64,000 nucleotides of DNA from Panopea generosa. Taxonomy: Eukaryota > Mollusca > Bivalvia > Adapedonta > Hiatellidae. How positions within the stretch are numbered: the first letter of the stretch is position 1; each line of letters starts with the position of its first letter. Shown here piece after piece: positions 23,047-33,800 of the stretch. A program made the position numbers and the translations under genes. The stretch lies in NCBI GenBank assembly GCA_029582155.1, contig CM055900.1:41957236-42021235 (forward strand). Reading direction: 5' to 3'. A model generated the notes under the pieces. The model was not told the origin of the DNA. It ran no database searches and saw only the letters and a list, made by a program, of their open reading frames with translations.

Positions 23047-24398
23047 TTGCAAATTTTGGTCAAATTCTTAAGGAAGGTGAAGTAAAATGGTATGGGAAAC
23101 TTGCTTATTTCATTTGGTCAGCAAATTCCAAAGGTTTGCAATTCAAAATCTTACAAAACAACCCAGCATAAAGTGTCTGTCACCAGGAACAACAGTTATC
23201 CCTAGAGATGGAAATTTCTATCTGGACCTAAATAACTAGGAATGAATCTCTTTTCTTGCGCACCAAACTCATACTTATTTAAACTCTATTCGTTATCATT
23301 TTTTAACCATGATCGCTTTGGCGATGTCATATTATATTATGTTAATCACACATGTTTATATGATACTTCATGAGGAAAGTAGAAAAGGTATGTGGGGGGG
23401 GGGTATAGGATGAAATTTCTATGCTCTATAAAATAAAAAATAGAAAATCCATGTCTCAGTATGGTATACATAAAACACCATGTCCCTGCTTCTCTAGATA
23501 CTCTAGCAACTATTACACTTTTCTAAAATAAACTTGCCTTCGGTAAAAAACAAATGATGTATATAAATCGTCATTTGAATATAAAATACAGTTATGTATA
23601 ATGTCCCTGATGTCAATTACTTAGAGCAGTCTGATGCTCCAAGGTGACTAGCTATGGCACTAATTAAGGAAAAAACTAATTAATTGCTGGCACATTAAAG
23701 TTGTGATCAATTTAATTAGTTTGCAGGGCTAATCAGCTGGCACATGAATCTTAATGAAATAAGGAAGTTAGTTAATTACTCAACTGTTAAACACCACACG
23801 CAATCAACACAAGTACATGCAAATTCGTAATCTACATTTTTATGAGGGAACTAGTAATAGGTCTGTGTTTGGTTTAATTAATAAAATGCAAAAAAGGTAT
23901 ATTAATAAAATTGGTGTATTTACAAATAAAACATTTTTTTTTTTATCATAGTTGTAACGGTTTTGAAAGGCTCCTTTTTTAACTAATTAAGACTTGAATT
24001 TTTTTTTTTGAGCATGCATCTTCATAAAGATTTATTTATTTATCAAATTAGATGTTTATCTGTAAAGTTGAGTCAATTTAAATCCACATTAGCTCCAATT
24101 ATACTCAAAACCATGTTTTATAGCGGTGAATTGCTAACTGTAACATTAGTTATCTTGGTAGTAACTTAATCAGTTTGATGAAAATCATTTATATTAAATA
24201 TTGTACGGACGGTCATCATATACAAAAATATTGGGGTTCCCTTCATTAAGTATTGTTGTTTCTATTAAACTATTTAATTTACCCAGGTATTTCGTTGCTA
24301 TTAATGACCATTACTGCATGAACAAACAGTCGACACAGCCTGCAATTTTTAAGGAACAGTGTTACTCCATAACAGGGCGATTTGGCTACTTTAGCCTA
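23047..24398. other. unique sequence; possible regulatory DNA at 23620-23800
   Basis: At 23620..23800 there is a dense cluster of TAATTA-type sites (CACTAATTAAGG, CTAATTAATTGC, TTTAATTAGTTTGC, GTTAATTACTC) mixed with non-simple words such as GCTAATCAGCTGGCAC. This resembles a conserved homeodomain-responsive element. A G-run lies near 23393. No gene is seen. Confidence 0.3.
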
Positions 24399-24628
24399 TT
24401 AACCCTTTACTCCATAGATACGCGTTTTCCTACACCAATCACAGAAGGCCATTGAAAACAGTGCCGGAAGAGTTCAGATTGCTCGTAACAAGCAATCTGA
24501 ATACTTCCTGCACTGTTTTCCACTCTGTCAGTTAATATAAACATAATTCATCCATTGCTGATACGTGATGAATTAATGCTTTCAATATTAGAGGTGTCCA
24601 AAGACGTCTATATGAAGTAAAGGGTTAA
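24399..24628 (-). mobile_element. piggyBac-like MITE, copy 5
   Basis: It starts TTAACCCTTTACTCCATAGA and ends ATATGAAGTAAAGGGTTAA, reverse to copy 1, with intact TTAA at both ends. The internal hairpin at 24455..24519 is preserved with few mismatches. Confidence 0.8.
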
Positions 24629-25863
24629 ATGTGAACAAGTGACTGTTTTGCTGAATGTCTTCTCTAACTTTAAATCAATTTCCTACACTGTTGTGATGTG
24701 TTTATATGACTTATATAATTATATATATGTTATTATAAATTTTTATACAAGGCTTTATAATCTACATTTGAACAAAATCCATTTAATTCTTGTTTTCACT
24801 CTCAATCCAACCATACATTGTATGCAAAGTACATAGATATATGTGGTGTATAAACATACAAACGTATGTTTACTTTGTAATTTCACATATATGAACTTTC
24901 AATGCATGAATTGTTTATTTGTTTTGATATGTTGATAATTAGCTGTCATGTATGCTGAAGTCAAATAAAGTACCTGTATTTTTTATAAATTTTTTAAATG
25001 CTTAACTCTCTTAACATGTTTCTTCAATAAAGTCAGATACATAATAATTAATTACATCAATAATAATATATCAACACACATGTAATTAATTATATGCCGA
25101 CTTGAACCTATGACCTCTGCTGTAAGTGATCTTGAAACAGTCAGAGCTTGAGGACCCTGGGTAATCAATATATTAAGTCAATGTCTAATTTTAAATGAGG
25201 TTTTACAGATATGAAATTGTTACATGGTCGCGATAATTATGCCATAACCTTATTAATGCATTTTCTTCTCCACCCCCCCCCCCCCCATTAGTCATAAATA
25301 CACTCATTATAATTAATTAAGGCACACACATGCTTACATTTTACTCTCAGTGTATCTACACGTCAAACTAAGCGTATTAATTTCCAAGAAGAATGGTAAT
25401 TAATATTTGTCAGAATTTTGCCAGCCATCATATCAATAAGGCTGGGAGCAAGATTACGCAGTTATTTAATTACGACAGAAGACTTATGTCAGACAACATG
25501 AAAATGTGTTCGTAAATTAACTTTCCTTATCTCATAAATTGTAGATTTCAAAATGAGTAAATATTCATTTAAACAGTAGGGCATCGTAGAGATATGATTA
25601 AAAGCGGGCATCTGGGTATGCTCAAATGACAGAGCGCGGTATAAATAATAAAATATATCGGAATTAATGGCTTCACGTCACTCACTTATCAAAATTAACC
25701 TAATTATGACTAAAAGGTTTCTGCAATTTAAGACATTTTTAGATTGTTGATTAAAATGTAAACTCCCTTTGTAATCTAATTTTTATTTTTTGTTTCCACG
25801 ATAAAGACATTCCAGAAGGCGTTAATACCATAAAATTTCATAAATATCCAAACTATTCAGAGT
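24629..25863. other. unique AT-rich sequence; possible regulatory DNA at 25290-25720
   Basis: A C-run lies near 25270..25286. The stretch 25290..25720 has AATTAATTAAGG, TATTTAATTACGAC, AAATTAACTT and CAGAGCGCGG words in complex sequence and could be a conserved non-coding element. No gene is seen. Confidence 0.3.
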
Positions 25864-25871
25864 TTACTTAC

Positions 25872-26070
25872 CAAAAATTAGGAGAGGATAGATAGGGGAT
25901 ACATCACGATGTTTCAACATTTGAAAAATAAGAGCATTTACTTGAGCCATTAAAAGAATTAAAACTCGGTAAGATGAATGACTATGTAAGTAAACTGCAC
26001 ACGAGGGAGTTTCTACTGTCACCGAATCAGCAACTTTCCATTTCCTTAAAGAAGATGGTGTCACTTTCAC
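25872..26070 (-). CDS. weak candidate exon, unknown protein (partial)
   Basis: A minus-strand open frame of about 66 codons runs into a very good donor (AATTTTTG then GTAAGTAAAC). The peptide ends KHRDVSPIYPLLIF and contains SSYRVLILLMAQV. Several AG acceptors are possible; CTCCCTCGTGTGCAG is the best and would give a shorter exon. Base composition is a little less AT-rich than the flanks. No domain is recognised. It could equally be a conserved non-coding element with a chance donor, so support is low. Confidence 0.2.
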
Positions 26071-26626
26071 GCTACATTCTATGCCAGTTTACTCAGTTAT
26101 TTTCCACACTAGCACCTTCAGTGTTTGATATATCTTCATAATTTTCCCCGAGTTTAATGGGAATGATTTTAAATGGCAGAGTACAACACCGATATATCAA
26201 GTTGATTCTTTTAGAAGCATATCTTCAATTACAATTTAACTAAACTAGCTCCCATATGTATAAAAAGTTGTTCCCTCCAAAGTCAAATTTAGTAGTAGCT
26301 AGAGCAGAAGGTGTTAAAGCCATATATACAAGTCTACATTATAGATCTGGAAGAGCATCAACCTTGCAAACCTCTGCCAGTTTCAAAGAGTTCATGGAGA
26401 CAATTTTTTCTAAATCAAGAGTCATTTGAAGAACAGTCAAAAAGCTTACTTCTTGGGATTAGAATAATCATATAGATGCTGACTGGGCAAGACAAACATA
26501 TCTTGATAACAAGATTTTTCTAGAATCACAAATAAAGGGAATTATTAGAAATATAAAGAACTGTTGAGACTACCACATTATTATTAATAGAGTTTAACAC
26601 AATTTCTAACACCTTACAGGCTTTAC
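26071..26626. other. unassigned sequence
   Basis: No gene or clear repeat is seen. Confidence 0.4.
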
Positions 26627-26720
26627 ATAGCACCCAGTTTTATTGGTGGAGTCACACCGCAGTACGAGTCTGAGTAGAACCACTGTCCTCCTTCCTGCAA
26701 CTGACAAACATTATCCTGCA
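26627..26720 (-). mobile_element. SINE fragment, family D
   Basis: AGCACCCAGTTTTATTGGTG and TCTGAGTAGAACCACTGTCC match the phrase order of the 51465 copy. It is truncated where the next SINE begins. Confidence 0.45.
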
Positions 26721-26730
26721 CAATGTATGC

Positions 26731-26993
26731 CAGCACATCTGACTATCAATTCAGGGGTCATGTGTTTGAATCCCCATCCGGCAACAGTCTCCATGATGAC
26801 TGATATATGACATTGTGTCAAAATTATCATTCGTCTCTTATCGCTGATTCAAGAGGGAAAGTTATCAGTTGCTTGTGGAGATGGGGTGTGCTAGAGTACT
26901 GGTTAACCTTTCAGGATCCCAGGAAACAGCGGTTAGGTTAACAGTTACTGATTGTCTGTTAGCCTTTGATGGCTTAAAATAACGCTAAATATC
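26731..26993 (+). mobile_element. family A SINE, plus strand
   Basis: GTGTTTGAATCCCC is the box B block of the tRNA-like head; box A is lost. It is followed by the family body (CAACAGTCTCCATGATGACT, ATCATTCGTCTCTTATCGCT, GGGAAAGTTATCAGTTGC) and the tail GATGGCTTAAAATAACGCTA. Confidence 0.75.
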
Positions 26994-26999
26994 CAAGTA

Positions 27000-27642
27000 C
27001 CAATGTCACTGTGTAGAATTACGGACATAATTATGAAGAGTGTTTGAGCAGAAACCAAGAGTACATGTTCAAAACAATCAGGCAGTGACCATACCAAGTC
27101 TAGAAAACTTAGATAATTTCATGTATAATATCATAATACTGAAGTTTTTCTGGAAGCAACCATTTACAAGAGGCCAAAGTGGGCCTTGAATTTGACAGTT
27201 ATGGCACCCCCCCCCCCCCCCCCCCCACCAAGGCCCAGGGGGACCAAGCCATACACAAATCTGATTCACCCTTAGGTATCAAAGCTGCATACATTTCATT
27301 ACGATTGAGCTTATGGTTTTTGAGAAGAAGTCTAAAATGACAAAAGGCGATCACAAAAGGTCATATGAGACAAAGTCTCCGAGTGATCTTAAAATCTGAT
27401 TTGAAAACAGCACTTTATGTCATCCTGGCACTTCCAGGTACAGGTATGTGTACAACATTTATTGTATTTTCTTAAAGATAATATTTTTGTCCCCCCCCCC
27501 CACCCCCCCAATTTTGTAAACTTGGATCAGGAGACAGTAAACAATCCCTATATTTATAATATTAATGCACTCATAACACCAACGTTTCCAGTTTTACATC
27601 TACCGAGCAATGATAAACATGTCTTTAGTACGAGTAGCATAC
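27000..27642. other. interspersed repeat F debris and C-runs
   Basis: AAGCTGCATACATTTCATTA near 27282 and GAGAAGAAGTCTAAAATGAC near 27321 also occur, modified, at 52080 (AAAATTTCATTACATTTGGG, GAGAAGAAGTAAAAAATG). This marks a shared interspersed repeat. Long C-runs lie at 27207..27226 and about 27491..27509. No gene is seen. Confidence 0.45.
27207..27226. repeat. poly-C run of 20
   Basis: Twenty consecutive C residues, the longest homopolymer of this kind in the window; a second run of 10 or more lies at about 27491. Runs of this length are error-prone in assemblies. Confidence 0.9.
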
Positions 27643-29185
27643 TTAAAGGGAATATATCAGGAATTTTTTAAATATTTAAAGTTGGCTATAAACATTTTCC
27701 CCCAATATATCATGCCTATATATATTCACTGACCCTGTTTTGCCAAAAGAATATCAATTTAAACATGCCAAAATAATATAATGAAAAGGGATTTCCTAAC
27801 TTGGACTCGTGCCTAGGTTAGTGTAATATAATTTTCCTGCTTAAAAATGCAATGTATTAAATAAGTCATTTTGATTTCAATTTGATCCATTATACAGATT
27901 GGCATGCTGTAGTAAACATTGTTTCATCTCAGAAAGAGTCTGAATGATAATGCAAAGGTCGCCTAGCAGTATCTAAGTGTTGTTTTTTTTGGTTAGGTCG
28001 CATGAGCGACCGAACCCTACATAAGCGCCAGTTAAGAAATTGACTCTGGGTGCTGCCATATTGAAACGTCACGATCACGTGTTAAAAACATGGCATTCGT
28101 CACATGGAGGTCGCCATTATTTTTTCTAAACCGTGCACCATGTAATGTACAAACGGCTATTGATATTAAAACCTAGTCATGTTCCGACCACTTTCCGGCT
28201 AAAAGGAAAATTCAAATGCAGTGTGTGTAATAATTGATTGTGACGTTTAAATGCACTAATTGAGATCACTATGAATTGTTCTTTGCATATTTAACCAGGG
28301 GAAAAAATGATACTGCCTTAAACCAAGGAATTTTCTTAAACTCATTGGTTAAATGAGGTCTTGAATCTTATATTTTTTGACAATATATCGCCGTTTCTGA
28401 CAGGTTCCTATCGAGTTAATGTAAATAATTTTCAAATAACGAAGTAGTTACTCAATTTTTATATCCTGAACCCATAACAATGGAAATAATAACAAAATTG
28501 AACAGCTACAGTTGTTTATTTTACTCGATACAACAGAAATATAAAGATAGTTTACCGGTGTGACATATTTTCAGCACGTCGTCAGAATCAGATATATTAC
28601 CGAACATGCACAAGTTTTGGAAAAACAGTAATTTTTAACTGTGGTTTTTTAAAAATAATATATCCACAGATTAGTTTAAAGTATGGATACGAATTATTTT
28701 AAAATATATTATGATCACAGTAGTAAATTGTATAGAACATAGCAGTACGTACATTAGACAATATATAAGGTAAGTTTCTTTTTAAATATGCAAATGGCAA
28801 TACATATTGATTGAGATTAGTACATTTAAACATCAAATTTACTATCAGGCATACCTGCAGCCAGGAATTCGCTGTATCAGCCGGAACCTTATTGGGATTT
28901 GGTATCACCCGTGTATTTAGTACCCTGTACAAGGAACCAAACTTACACATTCATTCACTTTAATTACCACATTGTTAAAAGACCTAACTTGTTTTTGAAT
29001 GGGGATATCATTGCAAGATAACACTCCAATTTAAATACAGATTTTGTCATGTTTTGGTGGATCTGACATACCAAGCTACTTGGATTTTATTTATTAATGA
29101 TAATGAAATGTATTTTAACCATTTAAAAAATATTTTTATTTTTTAAGACATTTTTAGACCTTTTTCCCAAATATACTCCCTTTAA
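27643..29185 (+). mobile_element. TTAA-end transposon, family E, 1.5-kb copy
   Basis: The left end TTAAAGGGAATATATCAGGA and the inverse of the right end TTAAAGGGAGTATATTTGGG pair over about 18 bases with mismatches, and TTAA is present on both sides. The length exceeds the 320-bp copy at 21326 because about 1 kb has been inserted near 27991. No transposase frame is present. Confidence 0.6.
27991..28988. mobile_element. possible nested insertion inside the family E element
   Basis: The segment begins GGTTAGGTCGCATGAGCG and ends GACCTAAC, giving a short inverted repeat GTTAGGTC. It is absent from the 21326 copy at the corresponding place. The start carries a palindrome GGTCGCATGAGCGACC. The exact borders are uncertain. 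Confidence 0.4.
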
Positions 29186-29602
29186 GTTGCAGTTAATGCT
29201 AGTAATGGCACAACTGATGCCTTTTCTTGCATAACTGCATTGCTTCATGATGTCAAAACAAGTTAATAATTGTGATGTTTTTGGCATTATTATCAATATC
29301 AAATCTCAAACAAGGTCGATTTAACCAAAATTAAGCTAAAAGTCAAGGATCATGTTTTTTCGATCATCGTAAAATGAATGCTAAAATTCCATAAAGGTTT
29401 ACTGAAGGAGCTATGTATTGAATGTGAATACATACAATATTTTTGATGATACTAAATAATTGCATAGATGTTCACTACAGAGTAACACAACATTTAGTAA
29501 CAGAGTTATTTTCATATTCTTAATGAAATAAAAAATGTGCATACGGTTTATTTTGGAGATTGTAATTTTGAAAACGTCTTTTGTATAGTATTTATTGAAA
29601 GT
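29186..29602. other. unassigned AT-rich sequence
   Basis: No gene or clear repeat seen between two mobile elements. Confidence 0.4.
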
Positions 29603-29852
29603 TTATCGTCATTTTTATGCCATTGAGGGCTAACAGACGATCAGTAAACTACTGCCAGGGATCCTGCCAGGTTAACAAATACTCCAGCATACCCATCTCT
29701 GCAAGTAACTGAATCAGCAGTTAGAAACAATGATGATGAGACATAATGTCGTATATCAATCATCATGGAGACGGTGGCTGAGCGCATATCCGATCTCACA
29801 ACCCCTGAATTGATAGTCAGATGCACTTTGGACTGAGCTAACTGTGCATGAC
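29603..29852 (-). mobile_element. family A SINE, minus strand
   Basis: The tail TATCGTCATTTTTATGCCAT lies at the left, and the head region (CTGAGCTAACTGTGC with ATCTCACAACCCC) at the right. The body matches the other copies, with a deletion in the region of the AGTGGTGAGAGA block. Confidence 0.75.
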
Positions 29853-30182
29853 TATGTTTTATATTGGAATGGATAGGCCTGAATCACATACAAATTAGCA
29901 ACAATATTCTTGTAGACAAGTTTAGTCTACGTAGTTAACTAGAAACAAGATATTGTTTATTATGTAGCAACAAAACTGTTGAAATTCAGTTACAGTGATA
30001 CATGCCATTTGTAGAAAAAACAAATGTCATCCCAACAACATTATGTACTTGTTTACATCGCTTAATGACTATTATTATATACTTTTATCAGCCCTTGAAA
30101 AATAAAGAATTTAAAAGTACATCATATTTCAGTATACTAATTTAATATAACAAGATTTCAATGAAAACTTACAGCTTATATG
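29853..30182. other. unassigned AT-rich sequence
   Basis: Nothing recognisable. Confidence 0.4.
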
Positions 30183-30322
30183 AACTGATCTCAAGTTGGC
30201 TTTTTGAGTAGAACCAGTACTTAGTTTTGTTTTTTAAGATGATATCTGGTTGAGTTGGAAATTAAACTCGCAACCTCTAGCATGAGTTCTCAACACTCAA
30301 TCCACAGTATTACCGCCGCTCA
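30183..30322 (-). mobile_element. tRNA-derived SINE, family C
   Basis: GAGTAGAACCAGTACTTAGT is the tail-side block shared with 32441..32571 and with the 34-bp array. AATTAAACTCGCAACCTC is the box B complement of the tRNA-like head. It is diverged. Confidence 0.6.
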
Positions 30323-32440
30323 CATCTTGAAAACAATGACATAATTATATCTACAATATTGTCACAAATCATAAAACAAGTTCGACAACTATTGAGAAAC
30401 CAAGATAATAATGACAAAATTTGAAGAACAAAACCGCATTTCAAAAATTAATTTATAACAAATTTTGAAAACTGTAAAATAAAATGGAAAGACACAATAC
30501 ATTAAGGACATAATTTTAAGACATTTGAAGCAGGAAAATAAATTGGAGGTTAAACAATTCACTCACAAGACATTTGAACCAAGATCCTCAACAATCATAG
30601 AAACCATGAAAGTTTTTGGAGAACAAAAAGAAACAAAGATTTTCAAGAAAGGACTTTATTCCAAAATCACACGAGACATTTTGAAAATACATGCAGTATA
30701 TCTATTCTTATTAATGCAAAGCACTTCAATAACCACCTCCATTTCTGCCTTAGTTCGCTACAATCTCATCCTTTATCTGCCAAGGTCATAATTAATGTGA
30801 CAGGAGAAAATGAAGAAGAGATAGAGGAAAAATCGCAATAAAGATAATTTACTACAGACAAATTTCAGGAAAACAAAAGCTTTTCTCTGCAGTCTTTAAA
30901 CAATTCCAAACCTGTTTCCATCTCATACTGACATGCACTCTCTGTCTCTGCAGGGAACCCCTTGGCCCCTGTCAACAGACTCAACAGGGACCAAACTCGA
31001 ATTAAGAAAAAATTGCTGAAAGTTCATTTAATCACACCATTAAAACAGGAGGTAAAATCAATCATGTTCAATTAAGTTACTATGGTAATTAACACAGATT
31101 GTCTGTGAGATACGGATGCTTGTGGGCTCTATCAAGGAATGGGTCTGACATAAAATATATCCGCATATTACCATTTTAATAGCTTTTGCAAATGTGAGAT
31201 TCACTGTTAATCAGATTGGCAGTAATTGTTATAAACTGAAATAAGCAAACTGAATATAAAGTAAATTTGGTAATTTTGAACTTTTCAGACAGACAAGATT
31301 TCAGAGAGATGGAAGCAGGGAAGGTAGTGCTTGGAGAGTTGTTTTATCTGTTGTTGTCATCTGTTGATGTTAAAAAGTGGTTGGCCATCTAAAATGGTAA
31401 AGAGTTAAAACTCCTGTAAAAGATTTCATCTGAATTCACACAATCAGTATTATATTACATGGGGCTCCCTTGACTTCACAAATCAATAAAATCTGGGTAA
31501 TACTTAGCAAAGGGAAGTTATAGTACATGTTTTTTTTTAAGTAAAAATAAACTGTTTTTTTTAAATGTTTAGCCTCTTAGCCTTCACCAAGACACAAGTC
31601 TCTATTACAACTGTGTTGCATCCAATAAACTTGATTAATTTTAAAAATTACAAAATTGATCACCGTGGTTGTAATAAAGTTTTGATAAGTTCTAGTCATA
31701 ATAAATACCAGGATACTCAACATTTGACAAAGACTTTTACTTTCATAATTATATATTATGAAATAAATATTTTTGCATATTTAAACAATTACTGAAATCC
31801 TAAAATTGCCTTTGTTGAAGAAATTGTGTTGGTTTACTTTATAATGTTCTGAGTTAGTTATACCGTTATTAATGTGCTAGTTAGGACCTTATTTTTTTAA
31901 AAGAAATTTTTAAATGTATAAACAGGTACTTCTGACTGACCAAGAATCAAGGTTAAGTGAATATCAAAGTTTTAGTATGTTTGCCAGGTCAAATTAAAAG
32001 AAATTTAAATTATTTGCACACCATATTTCAAACTCAATTCCGTTTCATCACTGAAGTTACTCATGTTTAAAGAATTGGTCCAACCTGAGCCATGATTAGA
32101 TAAGCCAAGTAACCCCTGGGTGCAAATAAACTGAGAATTAATCCTTTGCTTATAATATTAATTGCCTGTCTCCAAGATATCAAATGATCAAGCCATGCCT
32201 GAACCTGAAAACGGCAGCCACACCTTGAGAGAAGCCATAGTAAGTTGAACTTTTGGTAGATAAACAAAATAATCAATCTCCAACAAAATACATAAACTAA
32301 ATCAAAGTGTCAAATGTTACCATGTAACTGTTTTTCAATACATGTACAGCAATAATCTAAACTGTAAGAATTATTGTTCTAAGTTTATTCTGATTTATTT
32401 GAGCAATTGCAAAGAAAACTCAGCACTTATAGATTACAAA
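30323..32440. other. unique sequence; possible regulatory DNA at 30480-31100
   Basis: The stretch 30480..31100 is complex and includes a good pyrimidine tract with acceptor (CACTCTCTGTCTCTGCAG, ending at 30954), but no donor follows an open frame of useful length. TTCATTTAATCACACC and GGTCATAATTAATGTG words suggest regulatory DNA. The 88-codon plus frame at 30525..30791 has no coding support. The remainder is plain AT-rich DNA. Confidence 0.25.
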
Positions 32441-32571
32441 CTGCTCTCGAGTTCGCTTCCTGGGCAGAACCAGTACTGAATGCTGTTAACTGAGCAGCAT
32501 CAAGTCGTGCTGGCTATCGAACCTGCAACCTCTGGAATGAGCAACCAGTTCTGTATCCATTCCACTACAGT
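32441..32571 (-). mobile_element. tRNA-derived SINE, family C
   Basis: On the minus strand a tRNA-like head (GTAGTGGAATGGATACAG, then GGTTGCAGGTTCGATAG as box B) is followed by GCTGCTCAGTTAACAGCATT and the tail block CAGTACTGGTTCTGCC. It is the clearest family C copy and gives the ancestor of the 34-bp array at 20.6 kb. Confidence 0.7.
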
Positions 32572-32589
32572 CCTTGTATTAACTAGAGC

Positions 32590-33225
32590 TATCACTGAAG
32601 GTGATGAATACCCCCGAACGCCGCCATGACAGAAAATGGTTTACCATTATGAAATATGAAGTATGAAATTCCATCCAGTACTTTAAAAGTAATGCTCCAG
32701 ACAAGGGAAATATATCAAAGGGCAATAACTCTGTAATTAGCAAGAATAAAGTTATGTTTCTTGTACACTGCTCTTCCTGTCATTATATTCTACCATTGTA
32801 TGAAGTTTGATAAAATTCCATCCAGTACTTTAAAAGTAATGCTCCGGACAAGGGAAATATATCAAAGGGCAATAACTCTGTAATTAGCAAGAATAGAGTT
32901 ATGTTTCCTGTACACTGCACTTCCTGTCATTATATTCTACCATTGTATGAAGTTTGATGAAATTCCATCCAGTACTTTAAAAGTAATGCTCCAGACAAGG
33001 GAAATATATCAAAGGGCAATAACTCTGTAATTAGCAAGAATAGAGTTATGTTTCTTGTACACTGCACTTCCTCTCATTATATTCTACCATTGCATGACGT
33101 TTGATGAAATTCCATCCAGTACTTTTCAACTGATGCTCCGGACAAGGAAAATTGCAACGGACAGACCGACCTACCGACAAACTGACAGACCGACCACAGG
33201 GTGACTCTGTTTGTCTGGGGTATAA
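32590..33225 (+). mobile_element. pearl-like element with 147-bp tandem core
   Basis: A left segment starting GATGAATACCCCCGAACG is followed by a core in which CCATCCAGTACTTTAAAAGT recurs at 32671, 32818, 32965 and 33112, an exact 147-base period. The right side is a GACC/GACA-rich tract (GACAGACCGACCTACCGAC) and GGGGTATAATAATA. Tandem cores of about 150 bp followed by an ACGG-type microsatellite are the described layout of bivalve pearl elements. The assignment rests on this architecture, not on a database match. Confidence 0.65.
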
Positions 33226-33800
33226 TAATATAAATAAATGATAGATATGAATATGACAGACAAATGTATTTTATGCAACTACTGCAAACTTACATTTATC
33301 TTACTGCATATATCACGAATGTTAAAACATCTTCATCAAATTGACTCATACATATTCATTATAACACCGATACATTTAACATCTTATTTTTTTTCCCAAA
33401 CATAATTTTCTTGAATTTGTTAAACTCAGAAAAAATTTACACCTCTGAACGTGAACAACCCAGAGTCATCATTTTTAATACAATAATTACCTCCACTGAT
33501 CCATTGACTTGTCATCAAGATTTGATATTAGACATTTTACGCACATTAGCTACCAGAATGAGTCTTCATTACCTAAATAACCATCAATACTGGAAAGACG
33601 GCTTAAATTAATTACAATCTTTAGATAATATATGATTCTTATAACTTAACTTTACTCTCGGGATTCCAAAGCCTTTAAAAGTGTTGACTGCTACCTTTAG
33701 CATAATCGATACATTCCCAAACAGGGACATGACGGCAACACAAGAACAGGTAATGATATCCGATACATTTACAGAGGATTTCCATCATATTAACAAGAAA
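33226..33800. other. unique sequence; possible regulatory DNA at 33400-33660
   Basis: Complex sequence with TACAATAATTACCTCC and TTAAATTAATTACAATC words. The 66-codon plus frame at 33411..33611 has no splice or start support. Confidence 0.25.

Noticed and set aside
25269-25286. C-run as a specific regulatory G-quadruplex
   Set aside because: A plain homopolymer is compatible with replication slippage or sequencing error; no further evidence.
30935-31010. plus-strand exon after CTCTGTCTCTGCAG
   Set aside because: No donor or stop at a sensible distance with consistent coding character.
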